Notes: generated from the sequence alone by a model not told the origin. Numbered from the stretch's first letter, positions 1-7,682 are shown. The stretch: 19,512 bases of DNA from Candidatus Peregrinibacteria bacterium (GCA_023245725.1 JAHFJU010000021.1:1-19512), one strand, 5' to 3'. Numbers and translations: made by a program.

Positions 1-582
1 TGTTTTGAGCAAGTAAAAAAAGCGATTGAAGAAATCACAGAAGCTGACGAAAACGCTAAAATTATTTTGATAGGCAGATCATTCGGTGCCTTTATAGGAT
101 TACTTGCAGCAATCCGGCTTAAATTTGAAAAAATCGCAAAAGTTATTTTAATTGAAGGGCCTCTAAACCCAAGCGTAAATTTGGAACTGCCGCCATTATT
201 TTCACCGCTCAGGTTCTGCGGAAAGCACTATGACGAACGCGAACAACGCGCGCATATAGCAAACAACGAAGTACAAAATTACCGAGATCGACTTGTAATG
301 GTTCAATCACTTGCCGTAGACGCAATTGTTCCGAATGCGTCGCATGTTCTTCCGGGGAGATACCCTAGAATTGAATATGGTAACAACGACATTACTCGTG
401 CGCAGATAAAAAATATGTGTTCACAAGGCGGAATAATTATACAGCTCCCAGCTGCTTTTGAAGGGTTTGGAACTGGAATCCTCACGGCTCTTCCGCAAAC
501 ATACAAGAATCACCTTTCTTGGCCTCCAGAAAAAATGAATGCCATATCTGACATAATTTCGATTGTCTCTGAATCCGCATAA
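1..582 (+). CDS. Alpha/beta hydrolase-like protein, 3' part only
   Basis: The reading frame is open from the first base of the window, so the gene starts upstream and 193 residues of its C-terminal part are visible. A hydrophobic strand ending in G-R-S-F-G (visible residues 25-29) matches the GxSxG nucleophile elbow of alpha/beta hydrolases, with Ser27 of the fragment as the candidate nucleophile. It is followed by a helix and a second hydrophobic strand (KVILIEG), as the fold requires. A possible acid is the Asp before IVPNASH, and candidate His residues follow it, but I cannot assign the rest of the triad. The substrate is unknown. A TTG codon at 67 could be mistaken for a start, but it lies inside the strand leading to the nucleophile, so it is an internal codon. 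The next gene has its own promoter 46 bases downstream. Confidence 0.6.
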   Translation, partial: CFEQVKKAIEEITEADENAKIILIGRSFGAFIGLLAAIRLKFEKIAKVILIEGPLNPSVNLELPPLFSPLRFCGKHYDEREQRAHIANNEVQNYRDRLVMVQSLAVDAIVPNASHVLPGRYPRIEYGNNDITRAQIKNMCSQGGIIIQLPAAFEGFGTGILTALPQTYKNHLSWPPEKMNAISDIISIVSESA

Positions 583-627
583 AATAAACAAAAAACACTA
601 TGACAAACTCTTCTCAGTCTTTTTTCA

Positions 628-656
628 TTGACTTATCACCTACCCCTGCATAAACT
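628..656 (+). promoter_or_regulatory. Promoter of the small basic protein gene
   Basis: A -35 element TTGACT (628-633) is separated by 17 bases from a -10 element TAAACT (651-656). Transcription would start near 663, only 3-4 bases before the ATG at 667, so the message would be nearly leaderless. Confidence 0.55.
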
Positions 657-666
657 ACCCCGCGGT

Positions 667-822
667 ATGTCAAACAAGCACACTAATACGCAGCACGGTC
701 TTACGACCATGAACCTTACACGCCCAAAGAGCAAGCTCCGCAAGCGTGCTAACAAAGCAAAGGCTAGGGTTCGTCGTGAAACATGGCAAAAATCATTGCA
801 GTCTTCATCGATGCAGGGTTAA
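667..822 (+). CDS. Small, highly basic protein (51 aa), function unknown
   Basis: This 51-residue protein is very rich in Lys and Arg in its middle (residues about 17-36, around KSKLRKRANKAKARVRRE), with polar ends and no hydrophobic segment. That composition suggests nucleic-acid or ribosome binding, but I do not recognise a family and do not assign one. I chose the ATG at 667 because it lies directly behind a good promoter (628-656). An in-frame TTG at 628 overlaps the -35 element and is unlikely. No Shine-Dalgarno sequence is present, as expected for a near-leaderless transcript. The gene lies 58 bases upstream of ftsQ on the same strand and may be cotranscribed with it. It could instead be a short spurious frame, but the promoter position argues for a real gene. 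Confidence 0.55.
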   Translation: MSNKHTNTQHGLTTMNLTRPKSKLRKRANKAKARVRRETWQKSLQSSSMQG

Positions 823-865
823 TTGTCAGCCGATTTAAAGAACCTTTTATTCCAGGATTGTTTAG

Positions 866-880
866 AGTAAAAAGGAGTTA
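866..880 (+). promoter_or_regulatory. Shine-Dalgarno sequence of ftsQ
   Basis: AAAAAGGAG lies immediately upstream of the ftsQ ATG at 881 with a short TTA-type spacer. It is the clearest Shine-Dalgarno site in the window. It fits a gene translated from inside a longer transcript, unlike its near-leaderless neighbours. Confidence 0.65.
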
Positions 881-1801
881 ATGTTCAAAAAGAAAAAAAA
901 TATTGAGTCAGAAACAAATAAGTCGACAAGCATGCGTCGCAAATATTTGCATATGCAAATTGCTCAACGCAAAAAAACAGCTGGGCAAAAGGTTTTCGTC
1001 GATCGCCCGAGAGCATTTTCGATACGTAGCAAAAATTTATCATCTTTCATTACTCGCTTTCGACGTGCAGGACTTGTTATTGGTATTATAGGCCTTTCGT
1101 TAGCCTGCATTTATGTATTGTTCTTTTCAAGTTTTGTAGACGTTACCAAAATTCAAATTGAAAAAACCGGAGATTCTCTCTCTCAAGATCGATTGCAGCC
1201 ATTTATCGATGATATGAAAGGACGAAATCTATTCTTTATAAATGGTGAAAAGATAGCAACCGACATTCAATCCTCTTTTCCTAATGAGGTCTTGGTTGCA
1301 AAAGTAAAAAAATCTTTTCCCGACAAAATTATTTTGGCCATAAGCGAGTACCCTTCTGTGTTGAACTTTCATGTAAAATCAGATGCTGGCGAGCAAAAAA
1401 TAGTACTTAATCAAATAGGATTTATTATCGCGCAAAACAAAGATTTTTCAGGAATTCCAACACTAGTTTTGCAAAGCGACAAGCCTCTTCCTATAATTGA
1501 GGGAACAATAATTCCCAAAGACAAACTTGAACCAATTGTGACTGCTCTAACAAAATTTCCAGAAATTTTTGGCATGAAAATTATTTCAGGCGAATGGAAA
1601 AAAGTTGAACGTGAGCTTCATTTAAAAACCGATAAAAATTTTATTGTATGGATCGACCTTACTCAAGATGTAGAAGCCCAGATTCTCAAATTAAAACGCG
1701 CTCTTCCAAAACTCGACATTTATAATGTACCTCTTGAATACATAGACCTCAGAATTGCTGGCGCAGATAACGAAAAAGTGATATTTAAAAGAAAGAAATA
1801 G
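881..1801 (+). CDS. ftsQ: FtsQ/DivIB-like cell division protein
   Basis: The 306-residue protein has the FtsQ/DivIB layout. A basic cytoplasmic N-terminus (residues 1-62, many Lys/Arg) is followed by one transmembrane helix (about 63-84) and an extracytoplasmic POTRA-like domain (about 86-155) that begins with the hydrophobic VDVTKIQIE strand and contains a RNLFFIN segment. A C-terminal beta domain ends in LEYIDLRI, a typical FtsQ closing strand. FtsQ joins the FtsB/FtsL complex at the division septum and links Z-ring assembly to septal wall synthesis. The ATG at 881 is supported by an AAGGAG ribosome binding site. The gene lies 20 bases before sbp, a neighbour also found near divIB in Firmicutes. 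The division function is inferred from architecture and context, because sequence conservation in this family is low. Confidence 0.85.
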   Translation: MFKKKKNIESETNKSTSMRRKYLHMQIAQRKKTAGQKVFVDRPRAFSIRSKNLSSFITRFRRAGLVIGIIGLSLACIYVLFFSSFVDVTKIQIEKTGDSLSQDRLQPFIDDMKGRNLFFINGEKIATDIQSSFPNEVLVAKVKKSFPDKIILAISEYPSVLNFHVKSDAGEQKIVLNQIGFIIAQNKDFSGIPTLVLQSDKPLPIIEGTIIPKDKLEPIVTALTKFPEIFGMKIISGEWKKVERELHLKTDKNFIVWIDLTQDVEAQILKLKRALPKLDIYNVPLEYIDLRIAGADNEKVIFKRKK

Positions 1802-1821
1802 ACGAATATTGATTTAGTTAT

Positions 1822-2202
1822 ATGCTTTATATTTTATTGGGGATTTTAGGCGGACTACTAATAGGATGGTTTGCACCGCTTACCATTCCTGTTGAATATA
1901 CTCGCTACACCGCAGTAGTTATTTTAAGCATTTTCGACGCGGTGGTTGGAGCAATTAGAGCGCAACTTACTCAAAACGAATACGACGCGATAATCTTTAC
2001 TACAGGATTACTCTTTAATGTGGCAATAGCACTGGGCATTACTCTCTTAGGCGATTTATTGGGTTTAGACCTATATTTAGCTGCTACGGTGGTACTTACT
2101 TTTCGTATATTTAAGAACGTTGGCGTGGCTCGCCGAGCCATGTTTACCCATATATTTAAAAAAGATAAGAATCTTACAAAATCAATTCATAGTGACATGT
2201 AG
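1822..2202 (+). CDS. sbp: Small basic protein Sbp (DUF1290 family) membrane protein
   Basis: This 126-residue integral membrane protein has about three hydrophobic helices: residues 2-18, roughly 30-45, and a long pair spanning about 58-92. The segments LLGILGGLLIGWF at the start and SIFDAVVGAIRA in the middle are characteristic of the DUF1290/Sbp family, and the tail is Lys-rich (about residues 110-121). In Bacillus subtilis sbp lies between divIB and ftsA. Here it directly follows the ftsQ-like gene, so the pairing is kept although ftsA and ftsZ are absent from this window. Its molecular role is not established in any organism I know of; a link to division is inferred from position. No Shine-Dalgarno sequence precedes the ATG. 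Translation probably depends on the ftsQ transcript. Confidence 0.8.
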   Translation: MLYILLGILGGLLIGWFAPLTIPVEYTRYTAVVILSIFDAVVGAIRAQLTQNEYDAIIFTTGLLFNVAIALGITLLGDLLGLDLYLAATVVLTFRIFKNVGVARRAMFTHIFKKDKNLTKSIHSDM

Positions 2203-2209
2203 GCAAAAT

Positions 2210-2238
2210 TTGTGTAAACTCCATTTTCCTGATATACT
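2210..2238 (+). promoter_or_regulatory. Promoter with extended -10 for the 177-aa protein gene
   Basis: TTGTGT (2210-2215), a 17-base spacer and TATACT (2233-2238) preceded by TGn (2230-2232) form a strong sigma70-type promoter. The expected start near 2245 gives a leader of about 31 bases, longer than at most genes in the window. Confidence 0.65.
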
Positions 2239-2275
2239 TTTCAAGTAATATCAATACTAATTAGCAAACAAATCT

Positions 2276-2809
2276 ATGTCACTCGGAAACAAATTAGCTT
2301 TATTAAAAGAGATGCTCGAAGCTGCAGAATCTAACATGCGATCAGCGAAGCAGATTTTGTCAGAACTTACTGGCGGGTCGGCAGAAATTAAAGCTTCATA
2401 TACTAAAGCCGCTGCAAGTTTGGCTTCTTCATCTGAAGGAGGACAAGTTATTGAAGGAGTTTTTGACGGGCAACATATGATCGGAAACGACGGAAAAACC
2501 TATCCTGTACCTTCAAACTACGCAAGTAAATCGAAACTAATCGCTGGAGATGTTTTGAAACTTACAATTGGAGAAGATGGAACATTCATTTACAAACAGA
2601 TCGGTCCGACTGAACGACGTCGCGTTGTTGGTCCTCTTATTCACGAAAACGGACAGTACAAAATTTTGGCCGACGGAAAAGCGTTCAAAGTTCTTCTTGC
2701 ATCTGTAACTTACTACCGCGCAGAAGTTGGCGACAATGTTACTTTGATTGTTCCTGCTGTTGAAGAGTGCGAATGGGGAGCAATTGACAATGTTCTTCCA
2801 AAGTTTTAA
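2276..2809 (+). CDS. Unrecognised protein with helical N-terminus and two similar beta-rich halves
   Basis: I do not recognise a named function for this 177-residue protein. The first 50 residues look like an amphipathic helix or short coiled coil (KLALLKEMLEAAESNMRSAK), followed by a small Ala/Ser-rich linker. The remainder appears to be two related beta modules. Each has a Gly-containing turn, a D-G-K followed by an aromatic residue (DGKTYPV near residue 74; DGKAFKV near residue 134), a polar stretch, and a GD-V-LT strand (GDVLKLTI; GDNVTLIV). There is no signal peptide or membrane segment, so a cytoplasmic protein is likely. It has its own strong promoter and sits alone between the division genes and dus. 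The repeated beta units resemble small barrel or SH3/OB-like folds in general character only. I recall similar proteins in Patescibacteria but cannot verify that here. Confidence 0.75.
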   Translation: MSLGNKLALLKEMLEAAESNMRSAKQILSELTGGSAEIKASYTKAAASLASSSEGGQVIEGVFDGQHMIGNDGKTYPVPSNYASKSKLIAGDVLKLTIGEDGTFIYKQIGPTERRRVVGPLIHENGQYKILADGKAFKVLLASVTYYRAEVGDNVTLIVPAVEECEWGAIDNVLPKF

Positions 2810-2848
2810 GCACTAAGAGCACTTGGAATTTATTTGAATTCAGGTATT

Positions 2849-2857
2849 TGATATTCT
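2849..2857 (+). promoter_or_regulatory. Extended -10 promoter of dus
   Basis: TGA followed by TATTCT (2852-2857) lies 6 bases before the dus ATG at 2864. Transcription would start at or next to the A of the ATG, giving a leaderless message. No convincing -35 is present at normal spacing, as is common for extended -10 promoters. Confidence 0.5.
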
Positions 2858-2863
2858 CTCATT

Positions 2864-3907
2864 ATGCTCAGCTGGACTTCTTTGTCGCGCCCAATCATCG
2901 CGCTTGCTCCAATGGCAGGCTACACCGACACTACATATAGGCAACTTGTTAAAGAAATTTGCCCGCAAGTTGTTTGTTTTACTGAGTTCACGAATGTAGA
3001 AGGAATTTTGCATGGCAACGATGCTACGATGCGCCAGATTTTTTATAATCCTGAAACTGAACGCCCAATTGTTGCACAATTATTTGGCAAAAAACCTGAA
3101 AGTTTTTATAAAGCAGCAGAGGTTCTTTTTGAATTAGGAGTTGATGCAATAGACTTAAATATGGGTTGTCCTGCGCGAAAAATTGTATCGAGCGATCACG
3201 GCTCAGCACTGCTGAAAAATTGCCCCCTTTCTATTGAGCTGGTGAAAGCTACAAAAGAAGGAATCGCGCACGCTGCCGCTAGAGCAAATAAGCCGGCTAT
3301 TCCGGTTTCTGTAAAAATGAGGATTGGAACCGCGAAATACGACGAAGAATATTTACTGAACTTCACGTCTTCGATGGTCGATGCCGGCGCTGAGCTCTTG
3401 ACCATTCATGGTCGAACCAGCAAGCAAATGTATTTGGGAGTTGCAGATTGGAATCCTATGTATGCTGTAAAAAAACACATCGGTAATAGAGCATTGATAA
3501 TCGGAAACGGCGACATAAAAAGCGGTGCAGATGCTTGCGAAAAAATCGGGAACCTAGACGGAGTAATGGTTGGTCGCGGAAGTTTCGGAAATCCCTGGGT
3601 TTTTTTAGACATTTTGGCGGCCTTCAACAAGGCCGAATTCACTCCACCAACTCTTCAAGATAAAATTAAAATATTGCTCCGGCATATTGAGCTTTCATGT
3701 TCTTTCAAAGATGAAAAGTGGGGTATACTCGAAATGCGAAAACACTACGGCTGGTATATTAAAGGGTTTAAAAACGCTTCAGATAAACGAAAAGAGTTGA
3801 TGGCCCTTACTGAACGATCAGCGGTAGAAAATTTAATTTGCTCACTACCTACATATGTCGAAGAAGAGCCACAAACAAAATCAACAGCCAGCGAAGAAAT
3901 CATTTAG
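2864..3907 (+). CDS. dus: tRNA-dihydrouridine synthase (Dus family)
   Basis: This FMN-dependent enzyme reduces uridines in the tRNA D-loop to dihydrouridine using NADPH. The 347-residue length is normal. Diagnostic segments are all present in order: the N-terminal FMN-binding strand APMAGYTD (about residue 16), NMGCPARK with catalytic Cys102, SVKMRIG, the phosphate-binding IHGRT, and GNGDIKS followed by GVMVGRGSFGNPW near residues 225-245. The C-terminal helical tRNA-binding domain follows and includes MRKHYGWYIKGF. Which D-loop positions are modified (DusA, B or C type) cannot be read from the sequence alone, though the overall look is DusB-like. The last 53 bases overlap the start of the next gene in another frame. 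The start at 2864 is fixed by an extended -10 box 6 bases upstream. Confidence 0.93.
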   Translation: MLSWTSLSRPIIALAPMAGYTDTTYRQLVKEICPQVVCFTEFTNVEGILHGNDATMRQIFYNPETERPIVAQLFGKKPESFYKAAEVLFELGVDAIDLNMGCPARKIVSSDHGSALLKNCPLSIELVKATKEGIAHAAARANKPAIPVSVKMRIGTAKYDEEYLLNFTSSMVDAGAELLTIHGRTSKQMYLGVADWNPMYAVKKHIGNRALIIGNGDIKSGADACEKIGNLDGVMVGRGSFGNPWVFLDILAAFNKAEFTPPTLQDKIKILLRHIELSCSFKDEKWGILEMRKHYGWYIKGFKNASDKRKELMALTERSAVENLICSLPTYVEEEPQTKSTASEEII

Positions 3908-4826
3908 CGATCAGATACTTGAAAGAAATCAGGTTCTTATTCGATCACTAATATTTGTTGCGGTGTCAGTATTATTTAATGTACTGCGACAATTCATAAC
4001 TTATAAAATGTGGGGATACAAAGTTTTCTATGCAGATGGATTTTCACGTTTCGCGCTTTTAGGTTTCGTTCCACTATTTTGGTATACATGTTGGGGTAGA
4101 ATTAAAAATGAAAAATATAACAGTGAAAGCGGATTTGTTATGGTTATGTACGCAGTAGCGGCGCTATTTTTTGAACTCTGTTCAGTTAAATGGTTGAACG
4201 GAATAAGCCCGCGTGCAATGCAAATTGGCGAGGTGATTATAGGATTTTTGCGTGAACTTATTCTGTTATTTATGTACATGGGCCGACCGTTTTTGAACAA
4301 ATTCAAGTACGAATTTTTGTTGATGACGGGAGTAATTATTCCTCTTGCTGCGGCACAAATAGTAACCGAATATTATTGGGAATATTCATCTGCAGTAACA
4401 TTTATTGCTCTTAAAGTTCTTGTTCCACTTACACATTTACCATACACGATGAATCCGGAACATTTTACCCTATCGATAAAAGACTTTGCAGTTACTATCG
4501 GCGCTTCATGCGCCGGATTACAGTCATTGACAGCATTTACAGCACTCTTTGCTCTCGCAGTTATTCTTTTGAGAAAAAATGGCGCAGTAATAAACGTAAC
4601 AAAATCGATTTTCTTTTATTTAGGAGGATTTGTACTTGTGTATATAACCAATAGCATTCGCGTGTTGGCAATCCTGTTAGTCGGTGCACTGTACGACAAA
4701 AATTTTGCCATTAATAGCTTTCACTCAAGCATCGGCGCTGTATTGTTCTTATTCTTTTTCGTTTTGTACATAGGTTATTGCATTCCTAGAATGTCATCAC
4801 GCAGAGTTCAAAAAACGGCTGACTAA
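3855..4826 (+). CDS. Exosortase/archaeosortase-like membrane transpeptidase
   Basis: A 323-residue polytopic membrane protein with about eight hydrophobic helices after a basic, Gln/Lys-rich cytoplasmic tail (residues 1-25). The C-terminal half carries the three signatures of the exosortase/archaeosortase superfamily: a Cys motif S-C-A-G-L-Q-S-L (Cys219), an Arg motif N-S-I-R-V-L (Arg269) and a His motif F-H-S-S-I-G (His290), each next to or within a membrane segment. In characterised relatives this Cys/Arg/His set cleaves and re-links proteins that carry a C-terminal sorting signal (motif, hydrophobic helix, basic tail). No substrate with such a tail is encoded in this window. The ATG at 3855 lies inside dus (53-base overlap). 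No other Met occurs before the first membrane helix, so translation is probably coupled to dus, although a non-ATG start slightly downstream cannot be excluded. Confidence 0.75.
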   Translation: MSKKSHKQNQQPAKKSFSDQILERNQVLIRSLIFVAVSVLFNVLRQFITYKMWGYKVFYADGFSRFALLGFVPLFWYTCWGRIKNEKYNSESGFVMVMYAVAALFFELCSVKWLNGISPRAMQIGEVIIGFLRELILLFMYMGRPFLNKFKYEFLLMTGVIIPLAAAQIVTEYYWEYSSAVTFIALKVLVPLTHLPYTMNPEHFTLSIKDFAVTIGASCAGLQSLTAFTALFALAVILLRKNGAVINVTKSIFFYLGGFVLVYITNSIRVLAILLVGALYDKNFAINSFHSSIGAVLFLFFFVLYIGYCIPRMSSRRVQKTAD

Positions 4827-4847
4827 TAGGCAAAAAAATGATATAAT
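4819..4847 (+). promoter_or_regulatory. Extended -10 promoter of pilT
   Basis: CTGACT (4819-4824), 17 bases, then a perfect TATAAT (4842-4847) preceded by TGA. The predicted start near 4854 gives a leader of about 17 bases before the ATG at 4871. The -35 overlaps the end of the exosortase-like gene. Confidence 0.65.
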
Positions 4848-4870
4848 AGTAGGAATCAAATAAAACAAAA

Positions 4871-5911
4871 ATGAAACTCGATAAAATATTTCGAACGGCA
4901 GTAGAATACAAAGCATCTGATGTTTACATTACTACTGGTTCAAAACCTGTAATTCGTATTCATGGAGATCTTGTAGAGGTTAGCGAACACGAGCCACTTT
5001 CTGAAGTACTTGCAGAAGAGTACATATACGAGACAATGAACGATCTGCAAAAAGAGACTTTCAAAAAAAATCTTGATCTCGATTATGCAATTGAACTTTC
5101 GGGTGTTGCACGCATGCGTGTAAACGTTTTTGTGCAACGAAAAGGAATCGCTGCTGTATTTCGTATTATTCCATCTAAAATAACAACCATGGACGAGTTG
5201 GGTTTGCCTGCTCAGTTGAAAAAACTCCCTGAGTTAAGAAATGGAATTGTTCTAATTACAGGGCCGACAGGTTCAGGAAAATCAACAACACTATCGTCGA
5301 TAGTTCATCACATTAATACTTCTCGCAGATCTCACATTATTACGATTGAAGATCCTATTGAGTTTGTTCACGAAAACAAAATGAGCATTATAGATCAACG
5401 CGAAATAAACTCACATACACGCTCATTCACAAACGCACTTAGAGCATGTTTACGTGAAGATCCAGATGTATTGCTTATTGGTGAAATGCGCGATCTTGAA
5501 ACAATTTCTCTTGCGCTAACCGCAGCAGAAACTGGCCACCTTGTGCTTGCAACATTACATACCAGCGGTGCGGCGAAAGCAATTGACCGTGTTATTGACG
5601 CTTTTCCTCCAGACCAACAAAATCAAATCCGCACTCAATTTTCAGAAAGTCTACGAGCAGTTGTATGGCAAAATTTGTTAAAACGTCGTGATGGAAAAGG
5701 CCGAGTTGGTGCGCATGAGATCCTCTTTAATAATCATGCTGTCGCAAATCTTATTAGAAAATCAAAAACATTTCAGGTCCAATCTGTTCTCGAAACCGGA
5801 ATTCAAGAAGGCATGCAAACGATGGAGAGATCACTAAAAGATCTGCTTTCTCAAGGATTAATTAGCGAGGAAACAGCAAGCGAATACATGCCTGCGCACT
5901 TCGAAATATAA
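4871..5911 (+). CDS. pilT: Type IV pilus retraction ATPase PilT
   Basis: The 346-residue length equals that of typical PilT. PilT is a hexameric cytoplasmic ATPase that depolymerises type IV pili and so drives twitching, surface attachment and DNA uptake. An N-terminal PAS-like domain (residues 1-100, including SDVYITTGSKPVIRIHG) is followed by Walker A GPTGSGKST (131-139, Lys137), the Asp box ITIEDPIEFVH, the Walker B stretch REDPDVLLIGEMRD and the His box ETGHLVLATLHT. The PilT-type AIRNLIR-like region appears as AVANLIRKSK near residue 294, supporting PilT over the extension ATPase PilB. No other pilus genes are in the window, so the pilin and platform genes must lie elsewhere. It has its own strong promoter and is probably monocistronic, since rlmI has a separate promoter. 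Confidence 0.93.
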   Translation: MKLDKIFRTAVEYKASDVYITTGSKPVIRIHGDLVEVSEHEPLSEVLAEEYIYETMNDLQKETFKKNLDLDYAIELSGVARMRVNVFVQRKGIAAVFRIIPSKITTMDELGLPAQLKKLPELRNGIVLITGPTGSGKSTTLSSIVHHINTSRRSHIITIEDPIEFVHENKMSIIDQREINSHTRSFTNALRACLREDPDVLLIGEMRDLETISLALTAAETGHLVLATLHTSGAAKAIDRVIDAFPPDQQNQIRTQFSESLRAVVWQNLLKRRDGKGRVGAHEILFNNHAVANLIRKSKTFQVQSVLETGIQEGMQTMERSLKDLLSQGLISEETASEYMPAHFEI

Positions 5912-5913
5912 TG

Positions 5914-5922
5914 TGCTATAAT
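5914..5922 (+). promoter_or_regulatory. Extended -10 promoter of the RlmI-like gene
   Basis: TGC followed by TATAAT (5917-5922) ends 8 bases before the ATG at 5931, predicting a transcript start 1-2 bases before the start codon. A good -35 is not visible. Confidence 0.6.
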
Positions 5923-5930
5923 CCGCGGGT

Positions 5931-7139
5931 ATGACAACACCTTCCTACCCTCAACTGCATATTAAACGTGGAAAAGAACACGCTGTTTCGAAAGGACACC
6001 CATGGATTTTTGCTGGCGCGATACACACTGATGTACCTATTGAACAGTACGGCGCAATATTTGATATTCATGTTCCTGACGGCAACAAGTTTATTGCTCG
6101 CGGATATTTTAACGGACACTCACAAATAGCTTTTCGCGCATTAACTCGCGATCAAAACGAAGCTATTGACCAACGCTTCTTTGAAAAAAAATTCAGAGAG
6201 TTATTTGAGCTACGAAAAAGATTTATTAATACCAGATCTACAAATGCGTTTCGTTGTGTGTTTGGCGAAAGCGACGGGATTCCGGGATTAATAATAGATA
6301 AATACAACGACGTATTCGTAATTCAGATTCATACAATGGGAATGGAACTATTGCGAAAAACAATAGTTGAAGCGATGAAAGAAGTATACAACCCAAAAAC
6401 AATTTACGAACGAAGCGATGTTGGAGTAAGAAAGCACGAAAATTTACCAGATGAACCGAAAGGCCACGTTTGGGGAGAAAGACTTACAGGCGAAGTTGAA
6501 ATATTGGAGCACAATGTAAAATTTTTGGTAAATGTTGTTGATGGCCAAAAAACAGGATTTTTCTTAGATCAACGCGATAATCGAAAAGCACTTCAGTCAT
6601 ACTGTACTGGCAAACGAGTACTAAACTGCTTCTCGTACACAGGCGGATTTTCAGTTTATGCGGCTTTAGCCGGAGCCACAGAAACGATCAGCGTCGACGT
6701 CGCGGCTGCCGCACTAGAAACAGCAAAACGCAACTTCGAGATTAACAAGTTACCGACGAATAAACATCAGTTTATCGACATGGATGTTTTTAATTATATT
6801 GATCAATGTGAGAAAAAAGGAGAGAAATTCGACGTAATAATTCTTGACCCACCAGCCTTTGTCAAAAACAAGGCAAGCCTAAAAAAGGGCCTCGCTGGTT
6901 ATTTGTACATAAATGAACGCGCACTACATTTACTGCCTAAAGGAGGAATACTTGTATCGAGTTCCTGCTCGGCCCATGTAAGCGATGAAATGCTTCAGCA
7001 AACCCTTTCAATGGCGGCAGCACGAGCACACTGCACACTTAAAGCAGTAGAAATTCGTCATCAACCGATTGACCATCCTTTCAATGTTCAATTTATTGAG
7101 GGAAAATATTTGAAGTACTATGTTATGGTGAAAGAGTAG
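5931..7139 (+). CDS. RlmI-like class I SAM-dependent rRNA cytosine-C5 methyltransferase
   Basis: The 402-residue protein has the RlmI/YccW architecture. An N-terminal PUA RNA-binding domain (about residues 5-80, with the signature KGHPWIFAGAI) leads into a central EEHEAD-like region with GESDGIPGLIIDKYND, followed by a Rossmann methyltransferase domain. In the latter, QKTGFFLDQRDNR and VLNCFSYTGGFSVYA form the SAM pocket, LDPPAF is motif IV, and SSSCSAH carries Cys346, the likely catalytic nucleophile for C5 methylation. In E. coli RlmI methylates 23S rRNA C1962; the same target is plausible here but is not shown. The paralogous RlmK/L and archaeal PUA-methyltransferases are the alternatives. 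Transcription is from its own near-leaderless promoter. The GNAT gene starts 12 bases after its stop and may be cotranscribed. Confidence 0.87.
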   Translation: MTTPSYPQLHIKRGKEHAVSKGHPWIFAGAIHTDVPIEQYGAIFDIHVPDGNKFIARGYFNGHSQIAFRALTRDQNEAIDQRFFEKKFRELFELRKRFINTRSTNAFRCVFGESDGIPGLIIDKYNDVFVIQIHTMGMELLRKTIVEAMKEVYNPKTIYERSDVGVRKHENLPDEPKGHVWGERLTGEVEILEHNVKFLVNVVDGQKTGFFLDQRDNRKALQSYCTGKRVLNCFSYTGGFSVYAALAGATETISVDVAAAALETAKRNFEINKLPTNKHQFIDMDVFNYIDQCEKKGEKFDVIILDPPAFVKNKASLKKGLAGYLYINERALHLLPKGGILVSSSCSAHVSDEMLQQTLSMAAARAHCTLKAVEIRHQPIDHPFNVQFIEGKYLKYYVMVKE

Positions 7140-7151
7140 ATCGTACTTAAT

Positions 7152-7682
7152 ATGCAATTACTGTTTCCAACACACGAACTAATTGAATCACAACAATTTT
7201 TAAAATCATTTTTTGAGGCTCAGAAAGAACTAGATGCAACGAAAGATGATCGTTATTCAAATGACGTTCCACGGCCAAAAACGATGAAAGAATATGTCGA
7301 TACATTATTGGCACATTCACGCGGTGAAAATTTACCAAATGACTGGGTTTCGTATTCAACTTTTTGGCTTATAGATAACGACGAATTTATCGGTGACACT
7401 CATATCAGACACACATTAAATGACCATTTGCGAAATATTGGTGGGCATATCGGATACACAATTCGACCATCAAAACGCAAACAAGGATACGGTACAAAAA
7501 TTTTAAAACTTGCACTTATTGAGGCAAAAAAACTTGGCATCGATTTTGCACTCATAACTTGCGACGAGACAAATATTGGTTCTAAAAAAATCATTGAAAA
7601 GAACGGCGGAATTTTTGAAAAGGCTTCAGAGCAAAGTGATGGGCACGAAAAAAAACTCCTCTACTGGATAAAAATTAGCTGA
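7152..7682 (+). CDS. GNAT family N-acetyltransferase
   Basis: This 176-residue protein fits the GNAT fold. Strand IGGHIGYTIRPS (about residues 95-106) is followed by the acetyl-CoA pyrophosphate-binding loop KRKQGYGTKIL (R/QxxGxG/A type, near residue 113), then helix ALIEAKKLGI, strand FALITCDE, and the Asn-containing NIGSKKIIEKNGGIFE segment that usually packs against the acetyl group. The N-terminal third is acidic and basic without membrane helices. The substrate cannot be read from sequence. The start at 7152 lies 12 bases after the methyltransferase stop. I see no promoter of its own, so readthrough from the rlmI-like gene is likely. The following 118 bases before csoR hold no gene. Confidence 0.85.
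   Translation: MQLLFPTHELIESQQFLKSFFEAQKELDATKDDRYSNDVPRPKTMKEYVDTLLAHSRGENLPNDWVSYSTFWLIDNDEFIGDTHIRHTLNDHLRNIGGHIGYTIRPSKRKQGYGTKILKLALIEAKKLGIDFALITCDETNIGSKKIIEKNGGIFEKASEQSDGHEKKLLYWIKIS

Noticed and set aside
2810..2863. Repeated AGCACT-like words after the 177-aa gene as a terminator
   Set aside because: The two copies are in direct, not inverted, orientation and cannot form a stem.
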